This document shows positions 46,958 through 54,823 of a DNA stretch of 64,000 nucleotides, piece by piece. The stretch spans positions 276,272-340,271 of the forward strand of contig NZ_BBZI01000006.1 of assembly GCF_008974245.1 (NCBI RefSeq). The letters run 5' to 3'. The notes beneath the pieces are model-generated. The model searched no databases. It saw nothing but the letters and a program-made list of their open reading frames with translations, and was not told where the DNA came from. Numbering within the stretch: the stretch's first letter is position 1; each line of letters begins with the position of its first letter. The stretch comes from Streptomyces abyssomicinicus (GTDB lineage Bacteria; Actinomycetota; Actinomycetes; Streptomycetales; Streptomycetaceae). A program made the position numbers and the translations under genes.

Positions 46958-48358
46958 ATGTCGGAAGCCTCGCCGTACGCCCCCGCCCGCTCCGCCGTGC
47001 CCGGGCCGCCCCTGCCCGCCTCGCTGGAACCGCTGCTCCTGGAGTGGCTGCCACGCCGGCGCTGGTTCGCCGGCAAGGGGAGCCCGCTCTCCCACGTCTC
47101 GGTGGTGACCGAGACGGAGCTGCTGCCACTGCCCGCCTCCGGGAACCAGCCGGGGCTGGTGCACCTGCTGGTCCGCGCCGGCCGGACCCCCGGCGACTGC
47201 TACCAGCTGCTGCTCGGTGTGCGCCGCACCCTGCCGCCCCACCTGGCGCCCGCCCTCGTCGGCCACCTCCGCCACGGCCCGTTCGCCGGCGCGACGGTCT
47301 ACGACGCGCTGCACGACCCGCGCGCGACCGGCCTGCTGCTGGAGGCGCTGCGCAGCCGCGCCCGGGTCGGCGGACTGCGCTTCGAACGGGAGGGCGAGCA
47401 ACCGTTACCCCTGGACGCCGTGCCGCGGCTGATCACCTCCGAGCAGTCCAACTCCTCGGTCGTCTACGGCGAATCGCTGATCCTCAAGCTGCTCCGCCGG
47501 GTCACCCCCGGCGTCAACCCCGATCTGGAGCTCCCGCTCGCCCTGGCCCGCGAGGGCTGCTCCCGGGTCCCCGCGCCGGCCGGCTGGCTCACCGCCGGCC
47601 TGCCCGGCGAGCCGGAGCCGTACCTGCTGGCCGTCCTCCAGCCCTTCCTGCGCGGCGCCGACGACGGCTGGCAGCTCGCGCTGGCACGCCTCGCCGAGGA
47701 CCGGGACTTCACGACCGAGGCCCGCTCCCTCGGCCGTGCCACCGCGGAGGTGCATCTCTCCCTGGCCCGGGCGCTGCCCACGGTCACCCTGGGCCGGGCC
47801 CAGCTCTCGCAGATGGTCGAGGGGATGTGCGGACGCCTGGACGACGCGGTCCGGGCGGTCCCCGCGTTGGTCCCCTACGCCGACGGGCTGCGCTCCGCCT
47901 ACACCGCGCTGGCCGACCTGGCCTCGGAGGGCCGCACCTGGACCGCCCAGCGGATCCACGGCGACCTCCACCTCGGCCAGTGCCTGCGCACCCCCGACGG
48001 CGAGTGGTCGCTGATCGACTTCGAGGGCGAGCCGTCACGCCCGCTGGCCGAGCGGCGCCTGGAGCAGCCGGCCGTCCGCGACGTCGCGGGGATGCTCCGT
48101 TCCTTCGACTACGCGGCGCACGCCGGGCGTCCCTGGCCGCCGGGCTGGGCCGACGCCTGCCGGGCCGCGTTCTGCACGGGCTACGCGGAGGCCACCGGCC
48201 AGGACCCGCGCACCGATCCGGTGATGCTGCGGGCCTGCGAGACGGAGAAGGCCGTCTACGAGGTGGTGTACGAGGCCCGGCACCGGCCGGACTGGCTGCG
48301 GGTGCCGCTGTCCGCCATACGGCGCCTGTCCGCCGGAGCCGCCGGGACCGTGCCGTGA
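46958..48358 (+). CDS. mak: Maltokinase with an in-frame TTA codon
   Basis: A 466-residue aminoglycoside-phosphotransferase-fold kinase (also called Pep2) making maltose-1-phosphate from maltose and ATP for GlgE. Recognised by the N-terminal cap WLPRRRWFAGKG, the APH catalytic loop RIHGDLHLGQCL with its Asp, and the metal-binding LIDFEGEPSRP. GAAAGGA lies upstream of the ATG. Leu-150 is encoded by TTA (47405-47407). I saw no other in-frame TTA in the genes listed here. In Streptomyces TTA needs the bldA tRNA, so this step may be development-dependent. Confidence 0.95.
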   Translation: MSEASPYAPARSAVPGPPLPASLEPLLLEWLPRRRWFAGKGSPLSHVSVVTETELLPLPASGNQPGLVHLLVRAGRTPGDCYQLLLGVRRTLPPHLAPALVGHLRHGPFAGATVYDALHDPRATGLLLEALRSRARVGGLRFEREGEQPLPLDAVPRLITSEQSNSSVVYGESLILKLLRRVTPGVNPDLELPLALAREGCSRVPAPAGWLTAGLPGEPEPYLLAVLQPFLRGADDGWQLALARLAEDRDFTTEARSLGRATAEVHLSLARALPTVTLGRAQLSQMVEGMCGRLDDAVRAVPALVPYADGLRSAYTALADLASEGRTWTAQRIHGDLHLGQCLRTPDGEWSLIDFEGEPSRPLAERRLEQPAVRDVAGMLRSFDYAAHAGRPWPPGWADACRAAFCTGYAEATGQDPRTDPVMLRACETEKAVYEVVYEARHRPDWLRVPLSAIRRLSAGAAGTVP

Positions 48359-48416
48359 GCCGCGCGGCCGGGCCCCGCCCCCGGTCGCGCGACCGGGCGC
48401 GCGCCCGCCGCCGTAC

Positions 48417-48493
48417 CGCCGTGATCCCGTATCGCCGTGATCCGCACCGCCGTGATCCGCACCGCCGTGATCCGTACCGCCGTGATCCGGTAC
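48417..48493. repeat. 15/16-bp tandem repeat upstream of glgB
   Basis: Five units of the form CGCCGTGATCCGYAC start at 48417, 48433, 48448, 48463 and 48478; the first and last are 16 bp. It ends 47 bases before the glgB start. It could be a multi-site operator or simply a minisatellite. Confidence 0.85.
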
Positions 48494-48539
48494 CGCTCCA
48501 CACGTCGGACCGTCAGTGTTCCCCTCCGAGGAGGCTCCT

Positions 48540-50894
48540 GTGGTGAAGCCCAGCCAACCGTCCGCCCGTCCGGCCGCCGGCGGCAGGGAACGGGCGGCCG
48601 CCGTCCGCAGGACGCCCGCCGCCCGGCCGCCTCAGCAGCGCACCCCGGTGGACGGGCCGCCGCCCGCCGCGCGGCGGCCGCCCGCGCCGCCCACCGTGGT
48701 GCCCGCGCCCTGCTCCCCCGAGGACCGTGAGCGGCTGCTGGCCGGCACCCATCACGACCCGCACGGCGTGCTCGGCGCGCACCCGGTGGACGGCGGCCTG
48801 GTGATCCGCGCCCTGCGCCCGCACGCCCGCTCCGTCACCGTGGTCGCCGAGGGGCTGCGGGCCGAACTCCACGACGACGGCGACGGCCTCTTCTCCGGCC
48901 GTCTCCCGGCGCCCGCGGGCGAGGCGGTCCCCGCCCACCGGTTCCTGGTCGGCTACGACGGCGGTACGCACGACACCGAGGACGCCCACCGCTTCCTGCC
49001 CGCCCTCGGCGACCTCGACCTGCACCTGATCGGCGAGGGACGCCACGAGGAGCTCTGGAAGGCCCTGGGCGCCCACCCCATGACCCACCAGGGCGTCACC
49101 GGCACCCGCTTCACCGTGTGGGCGCCCAACGCCCTCGGGGTGCGGGTCACCGGCACCTTCAACTTCTGGGACGGCACCGGGTTCCCGATGCGCTCGCTGG
49201 GCGGCTCCGGCGTCTGGGAGCTGTTCGTGCCGGCGATCGGCGAGGGCGAGCTCTACAAGTTCGAGATCACCCGCCCCGACGGCACCCGCACCCTGCGCGC
49301 CGACCCGATGGCCCGCCGCACCGAGTGCCCGCCCGCCACCGCCTCGGTGATCACCACCTCCGGGTACCGGTGGGGCGACCAGGAGTGGCTGGCCCGGCGC
49401 GGTGAACTCCCCGCGCACGAGGCGCCGTTCTCCGTCTACGAGGTCCACCTGGCCTCCTGGCGGCCGGGGCTCACCTACCGGCAGCTCGCCGAGCAGCTCC
49501 CCGCGTACGTGGCGGAGCTCGGCTTCACCCACGTCGAGCTGATGCCGGTCGCCGAGCACCCGTTCGGCGGCTCCTGGGGGTACCAGGTCACCGGCTTCTA
49601 CGCCCCGACCGCCCGTCTGGGCACCCCGGACGACTTCAAGCATCTGGTCGACAGCCTGCACCGGGCCGGCATCGGCGTGATCATGGACTGGGTGCCGGCC
49701 CACTTCCCGCGCGACGCCTGGGCGCTGGCCGAGTTCGACGGCCGTCCCCTCTACGAGCACCCCGACCCGAAGCGGGCCGCCCACCCCGACTGGGGCACCC
49801 TGGAGTTCGACCTGGGGCGGCGCGAGGTGCGCAACTTCCTGGTCGCCAACGCCGTGTACTGGTGCGAGGAGTTCCACATCGACGGCCTGCGGGTCGACGC
49901 CGTCGCCTCCATGCTCTACCTGGACTACTCCCGCGAGGACGGGCAGTGGACGCCCAACGAGCGCGGCGGGCGGGAGAACCTGGACGCGGTGGCCTTCCTG
50001 CAGGAGATGAACGCGACCGTCTACCGCCGGGTGCCGGGCGTGGTGACGATCGCCGAGGAGTCCACCGCCTGGGACGGCGTCACCCGCGCCACCCACCACG
50101 TGGGCCCGTCCGGCTTCGGCGGCCTCGGCTTCGGCCTGAAGTGGAACATGGGCTGGATGCACGACTCGCTGCAGTACATGGCCCACGACCCGGTGCACCG
50201 CGCGTACCACCACGACGAGATCACCTTCTCCATGGTGTACGCCTACAGCGAGAACTACGTGCTGCCGGTCTCGCACGACGAGGTGGTGCACGGCAAGCGG
50301 TCGCTGGTGTCGAAGATGCCGGGCGACTGGTGGCGGCAGCGGGCCGACCTGCGGGCCTACCTGGGCTTCATGTGGGCCCACCCGGGCAAGCAACTGCTGT
50401 TCATGGGCCAGGAGTTCGCGCAGGGCGCGGAGTGGTCGGAGGCGCACGGGCCGGACTGGTGGCTGCTCGACCCCTCGTACGGGGCGGCGGCCGACCACCG
50501 GGGCGTGCGGGAGCTGGTCGGCGACCTCAACGCGGTGTACCGGCGGACGCCCGCGCTGTGGCAGCGGGACATCGCGCCGGACGGGTTCCGGTGGGTGCTG
50601 GCGGACGGGGCGGCGGACAACGTGCTGGCGTTCCTGCGGTTCGACGCGCAGGGCTCACCGCTGCTGGCGGTCTGCAACTTCTCCCCCGTGGTGCGGGACG
50701 ACTACCGGGTGGGCGTCCCGGACGACGTCCCCGCGTGGGGGGAGGTCCTCAACACGGACGCGCAGCGGTACGGGGGGTCCGGCCTGTGCGGGTCCGGCCC
50801 GCTGAAGCCGGAACCCCAACCGTGGCACGGCCTCCCGGCGAGCCTGCGCCTCACCCTGCCGCCGCTCTCCACGGTGTGGCTGTCCCCGGCGTGA
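48540..50894 (+). CDS. glgB: 1,4-alpha-glucan branching enzyme
   Basis: A 784-residue GH13_9 branching enzyme forming alpha-1,6 links on chains made by GlgE. A Pro/Arg-rich, probably disordered head of about 55 residues is followed by two CBM48-type domains (the first around [14 protein letters not shown]) and the barrel. Catalytic residues: Asp in [12 protein letters not shown], Glu in [11 protein letters not shown], Asp in [13 protein letters not shown] 48540 is 5 bases after GAGGAGG; the next codon is also GTG (48543) and could serve. Its leader region holds the 15-bp array. Closes the GlgE operon. Confidence 0.95.
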   Translation: MVKPSQPSARPAAGGRERAAAVRRTPAARPPQQRTPVDGPPPAARRPPAPPTVVPAPCSPEDRERLLAGTHHDPHGVLGAHPVDGGLVIRALRPHARSVTVVAEGLRAELHDDGDGLFSGRLPAPAGEAVPAHRFLVGYDGGTHDTEDAHRFLPALGDLDLHLIGEGRHEELWKALGAHPMTHQGVTGTRFTVWAPNALGVRVTGTFNFWDGTGFPMRSLGGSGVWELFVPAIGEGELYKFEITRPDGTRTLRADPMARRTECPPATASVITTSGYRWGDQEWLARRGELPAHEAPFSVYEVHLASWRPGLTYRQLAEQLPAYVAELGFTHVELMPVAEHPFGGSWGYQVTGFYAPTARLGTPDDFKHLVDSLHRAGIGVIMDWVPAHFPRDAWALAEFDGRPLYEHPDPKRAAHPDWGTLEFDLGRREVRNFLVANAVYWCEEFHIDGLRVDAVASMLYLDYSREDGQWTPNERGGRENLDAVAFLQEMNATVYRRVPGVVTIAEESTAWDGVTRATHHVGPSGFGGLGFGLKWNMGWMHDSLQYMAHDPVHRAYHHDEITFSMVYAYSENYVLPVSHDEVVHGKRSLVSKMPGDWWRQRADLRAYLGFMWAHPGKQLLFMGQEFAQGAEWSEAHGPDWWLLDPSYGAAADHRGVRELVGDLNAVYRRTPALWQRDIAPDGFRWVLADGAADNVLAFLRFDAQGSPLLAVCNFSPVVRDDYRVGVPDDVPAWGEVLNTDAQRYGGSGLCGSGPLKPEPQPWHGLPASLRLTLPPLSTVWLSPA

Positions 50895-50920
50895 GCTCGG
50901 CCCCGGCCCACTGAGCACGG

Positions 50921-50957
50921 CGGGGACCCGTACCGCGGGTGGCGGTACGGGCCCCCG
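50921..50957. terminator. Bidirectional hairpin after glgB
   Basis: CCCGTACCG (50927-50935) pairs with CGGTACGGG (50943-50951), extended by five more pairs beyond one mismatch. Sits between convergent glgB and the reductase gene. Confidence 0.8.
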
Positions 50958-51005
50958 CGCCGTTCCCGGCAGGCACTCCGCCGTACGTGCCCGGTGGGTG
51001 TTCCG

Positions 51006-52250
51006 TCAGCCCGTCCGGGTGCCCGCCGACGGCGCGGCGGCGCAGACCCCGGCCGACCGTGCGGCGGAGGCCAGTTCGGCGCGGTAGGCGGCCAGGCGGG
51101 AGGTCCGGCCGGCCGTCAGCGCCCCGACCGGACTGCCCCGGTGGTGGTAGGCGATCTCCAGCCGCCGTCCCGCCGGGTCGTGCTCGAGGACGGTCGCCTC
51201 GTCCGCCAGGGAGGGGAGACCGACCGAGCGGAACCGGGCGCCGTGCAGGTCTGCCCAGAAGGACGGCACGGTGTCGTAGGGGCCGGCCGTCTCCCCGTGC
51301 AGCAGGGTCGACGCGGCGGCCGCGCCCTGTGCGAGGGCGTCGGCCCAGTGCCCCGTCGTCACCCGGCTCCCGCCGGCCAGGGCGTACGGCACCTTGGCCG
51401 CGTCCCCTGCCGCGACCACGCCGGGAGCCGGTGAGCCGTCGCCGCGCAGTGCGCGCAGGAAGGGGTCGCAGCAGACGCCTTGGTCCAGCAGGAGACCGGA
51501 GCCCGCCAGCCAGTCGGTGGCCGGGACCCCGCCGAGCGCGACGACCGCGGTGTCCGCGGGAACCGCGGAGGCGTTCGTGAGCTCCACCGCGCACAGCCCT
51601 CCGCCAAGAGCGGTGCGGAACCCGGTGACCCGGGTGCCGGTGCGCACGGTGATCCCGGCCTCCTCCTGCAGGCCCGCGACGTAGGCGCCCGCCACCCGGC
51701 CGAGCGCGCGCGTCAGCGGCTGTTCCGCGGCTTCCACCAGGGTGACGGCCGTACCGCGCGCCCGGGCCGCCGCGGCGATCTCACTTCCGAGGAAGCCTCC
51801 GCCCACCACCACCAGGGAGCGTCCCGCCCCCAGCCGGGCCCGCACGGCGAGCGCGTCGTCCCAGCCGCGCAGGGTGAACACTCCCGGCGGCGCGGGGCCG
51901 CCGGCTCGCGGGGTGCGGGCGTGCGCGCCGGTGGCGATCACCAGTCCGTCGTAGGCGAGTCCGGTGCCGTCCGACAGGGTGACGCGGCGTTCGGAGGTGT
52001 CCAGGCGTACGGCCCGGCGGCCCAGCAGCCACCGGGCGTCCGGACCGGCGGGGAGGGGCAGTCGGGGAAGCTCGGGTTCCTCCTCGCGCGCGAGCACCTC
52101 CTTGGAGAGGGGAGGGCGGTCGTAGGGAAGGTGGGGTTCGGCGCCGACGACCGTCAGCGAGCCCGTCCAGCCTTCGGCCCGCAGCGTCCGCGCCGCGCTC
52201 AGCCCGGCCAGCGAGGCGCCGACGACGACCACCCGGTGCGGTGCGCGCAT
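51006..52250 (-). CDS. Ferredoxin reductase (FAD/NAD(P)H, rubredoxin/BenC-like class)
   Basis: A 414-residue two-dinucleotide-domain flavoprotein. The FAD fold is VVVGASLAGLSAARTLR, the NAD(P) fold VVVGGGFLGSEIAAAARARG, and the second FAD site AAGDAAKVPY. The YDRPPLSKE segment is typical of oxygenase-coupled ferredoxin reductases. It should pass electrons from NAD(P)H to the adjacent [3Fe-4S] ferredoxin. Its ATG (52250) overlaps the ferredoxin stop by one base. No P450 or oxygenase is in the operon. Confidence 0.93.
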   Translation of the reverse strand: MRAPHRVVVVGASLAGLSAARTLRAEGWTGSLTVVGAEPHLPYDRPPLSKEVLAREEEPELPRLPLPAGPDARWLLGRRAVRLDTSERRVTLSDGTGLAYDGLVIATGAHARTPRAGGPAPPGVFTLRGWDDALAVRARLGAGRSLVVVGGGFLGSEIAAAARARGTAVTLVEAAEQPLTRALGRVAGAYVAGLQEEAGITVRTGTRVTGFRTALGGGLCAVELTNASAVPADTAVVALGGVPATDWLAGSGLLLDQGVCCDPFLRALRGDGSPAPGVVAAGDAAKVPYALAGGSRVTTGHWADALAQGAAAASTLLHGETAGPYDTVPSFWADLHGARFRSVGLPSLADEATVLEHDPAGRRLEIAYHHRGSPVGALTAGRTSRLAAYRAELASAARSAGVCAAAPSAGTRTG

Positions 52251-52459
52251 CAGGGCGCCGCCGGGGAGGGGGCGGGCGCGACGGTGACCGCGCGTACGGG
52301 GCAGAGGGCCGCGGCCCGTTCGGCCTGCTCCCGCTCCGCCTCGTCCGGGTGCTCCTGGTGGACGAGGTTCTCCTCGTCGTCGAAGGCGAAGATCTCGGGG
52401 GCGGCGAAGACGCACTGCCCGTGGCTCTGGCAGAGGTCCATGTCCACGGTGACGCGCAT
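52250..52459 (-). CDS. Small [3Fe-4S] ferredoxin
   Basis: A 69-residue ferredoxin. Cluster cysteines are C10, C16 and C53 (CQSHGQC and LCPVRA); His-13 stands where 4Fe ferredoxins have the second cysteine, giving a 3Fe-4S or His-ligated 4Fe cluster. This is the type that usually serves cytochromes P450. It is translationally coupled to the reductase and lies 63 bases after the PNPOx-like gene. ATG 52459 begins MRVTVDMDLC. Confidence 0.95.
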   Translation of the reverse strand: MRVTVDMDLCQSHGQCVFAAPEIFAFDDEENLVHQEHPDEAEREQAERAAALCPVRAVTVAPAPSPAAP

Positions 52460-52522
52460 GACGGTGACTCCGGTCGGTGGAGGGGGCGGCTGGTGAGGGA
52501 GTGGTACGGGGACGGGGCGGGG

Positions 52523-53419
52523 TCACGGGTTGAAGCGGGAGTACTGCGGCTTCGACCACCGCAGCGGTGAGCCGTCCGCCACCTCACGCACCTCGGCGAC
52601 GGAGAACTCCACCAGCCGCTGGGCGCCCGGGTGCCGGACCGTCTCGGTCTCGTCCCACACGGTGCGGGCGGCTCCGGTCAGGTGGAGCAGCGAACCGGTC
52701 TCCCAGTCCGGGAACAGCAGCCCCGCCTCCGGCCTGAGGTGGAGGTTCCCGAGCGTCAGGAACATCGCGTTGCCCACGTAGTCGGGCCAGCGCAGCAGGG
52801 TGGGCGACAGCACCTGGACGAAGCCGGGGTTGCCGCCCCGGTGCGAGGCGTCGGCGTCGCCGCGCACGGAGGCGGTGGCGACGAAGAAGGTGTCGGCGGC
52901 GACGATCGCGGCCTGCTGCGCCGCGCCGAGCGCGGCCGTGGTGACCGCTCCGTGGGGCCGGGCGCTCGCGCGGCTCTCCAGTTGACGCCTCTGCAGGTAC
53001 TTGGGGCAGTTGGCGATCACCTGGTCCAGGGCGACCCGGATCTCGTCGCCGTCCCGCCGGGCACGGCCGTTGAGCCGCATCCTGCGGCGCGTCGCCGGTT
53101 CGACGGCGATGAGGCCGGCCCGGACCGTCCGGCCGTCCACGAAGGCGGCGGCCAGCGGGTCCCCCGGCGCGGGCGGCGCGTGGACGACCAGGGTTCCCGG
53201 ATCGGGAGACCGCAGGAACCCCTCGGGCCCGGTGAGCAGCGTCGCCCACATCCGGCCCCTCTCGTCCGCCGCGCCCAGCACGATCATCGGCTGTCCGGCC
53301 AGGAACTCGCGGGCCACGGGCGGGACGGTGTCACCGATGCCGCCCAGGGAGAACGCCGCCTGGGTGGCGAGTCCCGCACGCTCCTGCACCGCGAGTTCGC
53401 CCGGGTGATAGGTGGACAC
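52523..53419 (-). CDS. Pyridoxamine-5'-phosphate-oxidase-like flavin protein
   Basis: A 298-residue protein of the PNPOx-like split-barrel superfamily. Segments of the barrel are MIVLGAADERGRMWATLLTG, GLIAVEPATRRRMRLNGRARR and, in a second half, ADTFFVATA, GFVQVL, GNAMFLTLGNLHLRPEAGLL. The signature suggests FMN or F420 binding with an N-terminal helical cap (VQERAGLATQAAFS). Too long for PdxH itself. GTG 53419 follows AAGGAAG. It lies in the operon between VOC and ferredoxin, so it may be the flavoenzyme that receives ferredoxin electrons. That is inference. Confidence 0.75.
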   Translation of the reverse strand: MSTYHPGELAVQERAGLATQAAFSLGGIGDTVPPVAREFLAGQPMIVLGAADERGRMWATLLTGPEGFLRSPDPGTLVVHAPPAPGDPLAAAFVDGRTVRAGLIAVEPATRRRMRLNGRARRDGDEIRVALDQVIANCPKYLQRRQLESRASARPHGAVTTAALGAAQQAAIVAADTFFVATASVRGDADASHRGGNPGFVQVLSPTLLRWPDYVGNAMFLTLGNLHLRPEAGLLFPDWETGSLLHLTGAARTVWDETETVRHPGAQRLVEFSVAEVREVADGSPLRWSKPQYSRFNP

Positions 53420-53550
53420 GTCTTCCTTTCCGGCCGCCGGGCGGGAACGCCCTGACGGCCCGGGCTCCGTGCGTCGAGGGGCCGGAGCCTGAGGTGGGTG
53501 GGCCGGGTGACGGTGCGGGCCGGGCGCGGGCGGCGCCCGGCGGGAGCCGT

Positions 53551-54006
53551 CTAGAAGAACCCGCAGGTCGGCGCGCCCGCGACGGGGGCGGCGGACGGGT
53601 CGGCACCGGTGGGGGCGTAGATCTCGAGCCGGATGCCGTCCGGGTCGGTGAAAAAGATGCCGCCGGAGGCCGCGCCCTCGCCGTGCGGGACGACACCCTC
53701 GTAGGCGAACTCGGCGCCCAGGGCCCGCAGCGCCTGTTCGGCCTCCTGGACCTCTTCGACGGTCTCCACCTGGAAGGACAGGTGGTGCAGGCCCGCGCGG
53801 TCGGTGGCGAAGGCCGCCTCGCTCTGCTCCCACAGCGCCACCAGCAGGCGGCCGTCACGGCCGAGCAGGGCCCAGCGGCGGTCTCCGTCCTTGCCGTCCT
53901 CCAGCACGTCGAGACCGAAGAGCTCCCGGTAGAACCCGAGGGACCGCTCCAGGTCGGTGACGTTCAGTGCGACGTGACCCGTCTGCAGGCTCTTGAACTT
54001 TCCCAT
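53551..54006 (-). CDS. VOC family protein (glyoxalase/dioxygenase-like)
   Basis: A 151-residue vicinal-oxygen-chelate protein of two beta-alpha-beta-beta-beta units. Possible metal ligands are H11 (TGHVALNVTD), E59 or so (LVALWEQSE), H75 (LHHLSFQVE) and E127 (IRLEIYAP). This set would suit metal-dependent catalysis such as thiol transfer, hydration or ring opening. ATG 54006 has GGAGG about 13 bases upstream. First gene of the operon, 131 bases before the PNPOx-like gene, with a 7-bp hairpin (53463-53489) further down near that gene's start. Substrate unknown. Confidence 0.85.
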   Translation of the reverse strand: MGKFKSLQTGHVALNVTDLERSLGFYRELFGLDVLEDGKDGDRRWALLGRDGRLLVALWEQSEAAFATDRAGLHHLSFQVETVEEVQEAEQALRALGAEFAYEGVVPHGEGAASGGIFFTDPDGIRLEIYAPTGADPSAAPVAGAPTCGFF

Positions 54007-54063
54007 GCTCGATCACACGCCTCCGTACGAGGTTCCGAGCCGATCTCGTAACCACTGAAATCA

Positions 54064-54092
54064 AAATTAACGGTTAGTCAGCGAGGGGTCAA
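54064..54092 (-). promoter_or_regulatory. Promoter of the VOC-PNPOx-Fd-FdR operon
   Basis: On the minus strand TTGACC (54092-54087), 17 bases, TAATTT (54069-54064) is a good vegetative-type promoter. The start would fall near 54057, about 50 bases from the VOC ATG. Confidence 0.65.
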
Positions 54093-54116
54093 CTGGTCAT
54101 GTGCGGATGACCGGTT
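54091..54116. promoter_or_regulatory. Near-perfect 10-bp-arm inverted repeat, probable operator
   Basis: AACTGGTCAT (54091-54100), GTGCGG, ATGACCGGTT (54107-54116): nine of ten base pairs match. It touches the -35 of the minus operon and runs up to TATGCT (54116-54121), a possible -10 of the divergent regulator gene, so one bound dimer could repress both. Confidence 0.7.
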
Positions 54117-54160
54117 ATGCTCGTGGACGCCTGAGGGCCCGAGACGCGAAGGAGTCGACC

Positions 54161-54748
54161 GTGGGCACGAGCGAGGACGACCTGGCCGGCGTGCCACCGT
54201 CGGACCCCCGGCCGCTGACCGGCGAACCGCTCGCCGTCGACCTGCTCAACACCCGCTGGATCGACGAGGAGGGCTTCCACGACCTGCTGGACGGACCGGC
54301 CGGCACGGGTATCTGGCTGGCCTCGCAGACGACCCGTCTCGACGGCGCGGCCGTTCCGCCGGGCGAGACGACCCGCGCTGCCCTGCTGACCGCCCGGGCG
54401 GCACTGGACCTGGCCGCGGCCGATCCCGCGCACCCGTCCCCCGAGGCGGTCGCCGCCCTCAACGAGGTGCTGGCGCACGGCCGTCTGCGCCGCGTCCTGA
54501 GCGTGGACGGCCCCGGCACCACGGTCGAGGTGGACGAGCCGGAGTGGCTTCCGGCCTGGGCCGCGGCGGCCGACTGGCTGCGCCTCCTGGCGGACCGGCC
54601 CGACCGCATCCGGGCATGCGCCAACCCGGCGTGCGTACTGCACTTCCACGACGTCTCGAAGAACGGGACCCGCCGCTGGTGTTCCATGTCCGGCTGCGGC
54701 AACCGCGCCAAGGTGCGGCGCCACTACGCCCGCCACCGGCAGGACTGA
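54161..54748 (+). CDS. ABATE/CGNR zinc-finger transcriptional regulator
   Basis: A 195-residue protein. The N-terminal ABATE domain starts GEPLAVDLLNTRW. The C-terminal CGNR zinc finger has RACANPACVLHFHD and CSMSGCGNRAKVRRHY (four cysteines near residues 154-178 for zinc). Annotated families call these stress-induced transcription regulators; few have been studied. The GTG at 54161 lies 6 bases after AAGGAG. Divergent from the VOC-PNPOx-ferredoxin operon with the inverted repeat between them, so it likely controls that operon and itself. Confidence 0.9.
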   Translation: MGTSEDDLAGVPPSDPRPLTGEPLAVDLLNTRWIDEEGFHDLLDGPAGTGIWLASQTTRLDGAAVPPGETTRAALLTARAALDLAAADPAHPSPEAVAALNEVLAHGRLRRVLSVDGPGTTVEVDEPEWLPAWAAAADWLRLLADRPDRIRACANPACVLHFHDVSKNGTRRWCSMSGCGNRAKVRRHYARHRQD

Positions 54749-54756
54749 GCCTCCCC

Positions 54757-54801
54757 GGGGCGGGAGGGCGGGGGCGCGACCCCGGGCCGTGCCTCCGCCC
54801 C
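54757..54801. terminator. Hairpin between convergent genes
   Basis: GGGGCGGGAGG (54757-54767) pairs with CCTCCGCCCC (54792-54801) with one bulge. Between the CGNR and HelR-like gene ends. Confidence 0.5.
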
Positions 54802-54823
54802 GCCCCCGTCCGGGCGTGGTCGG

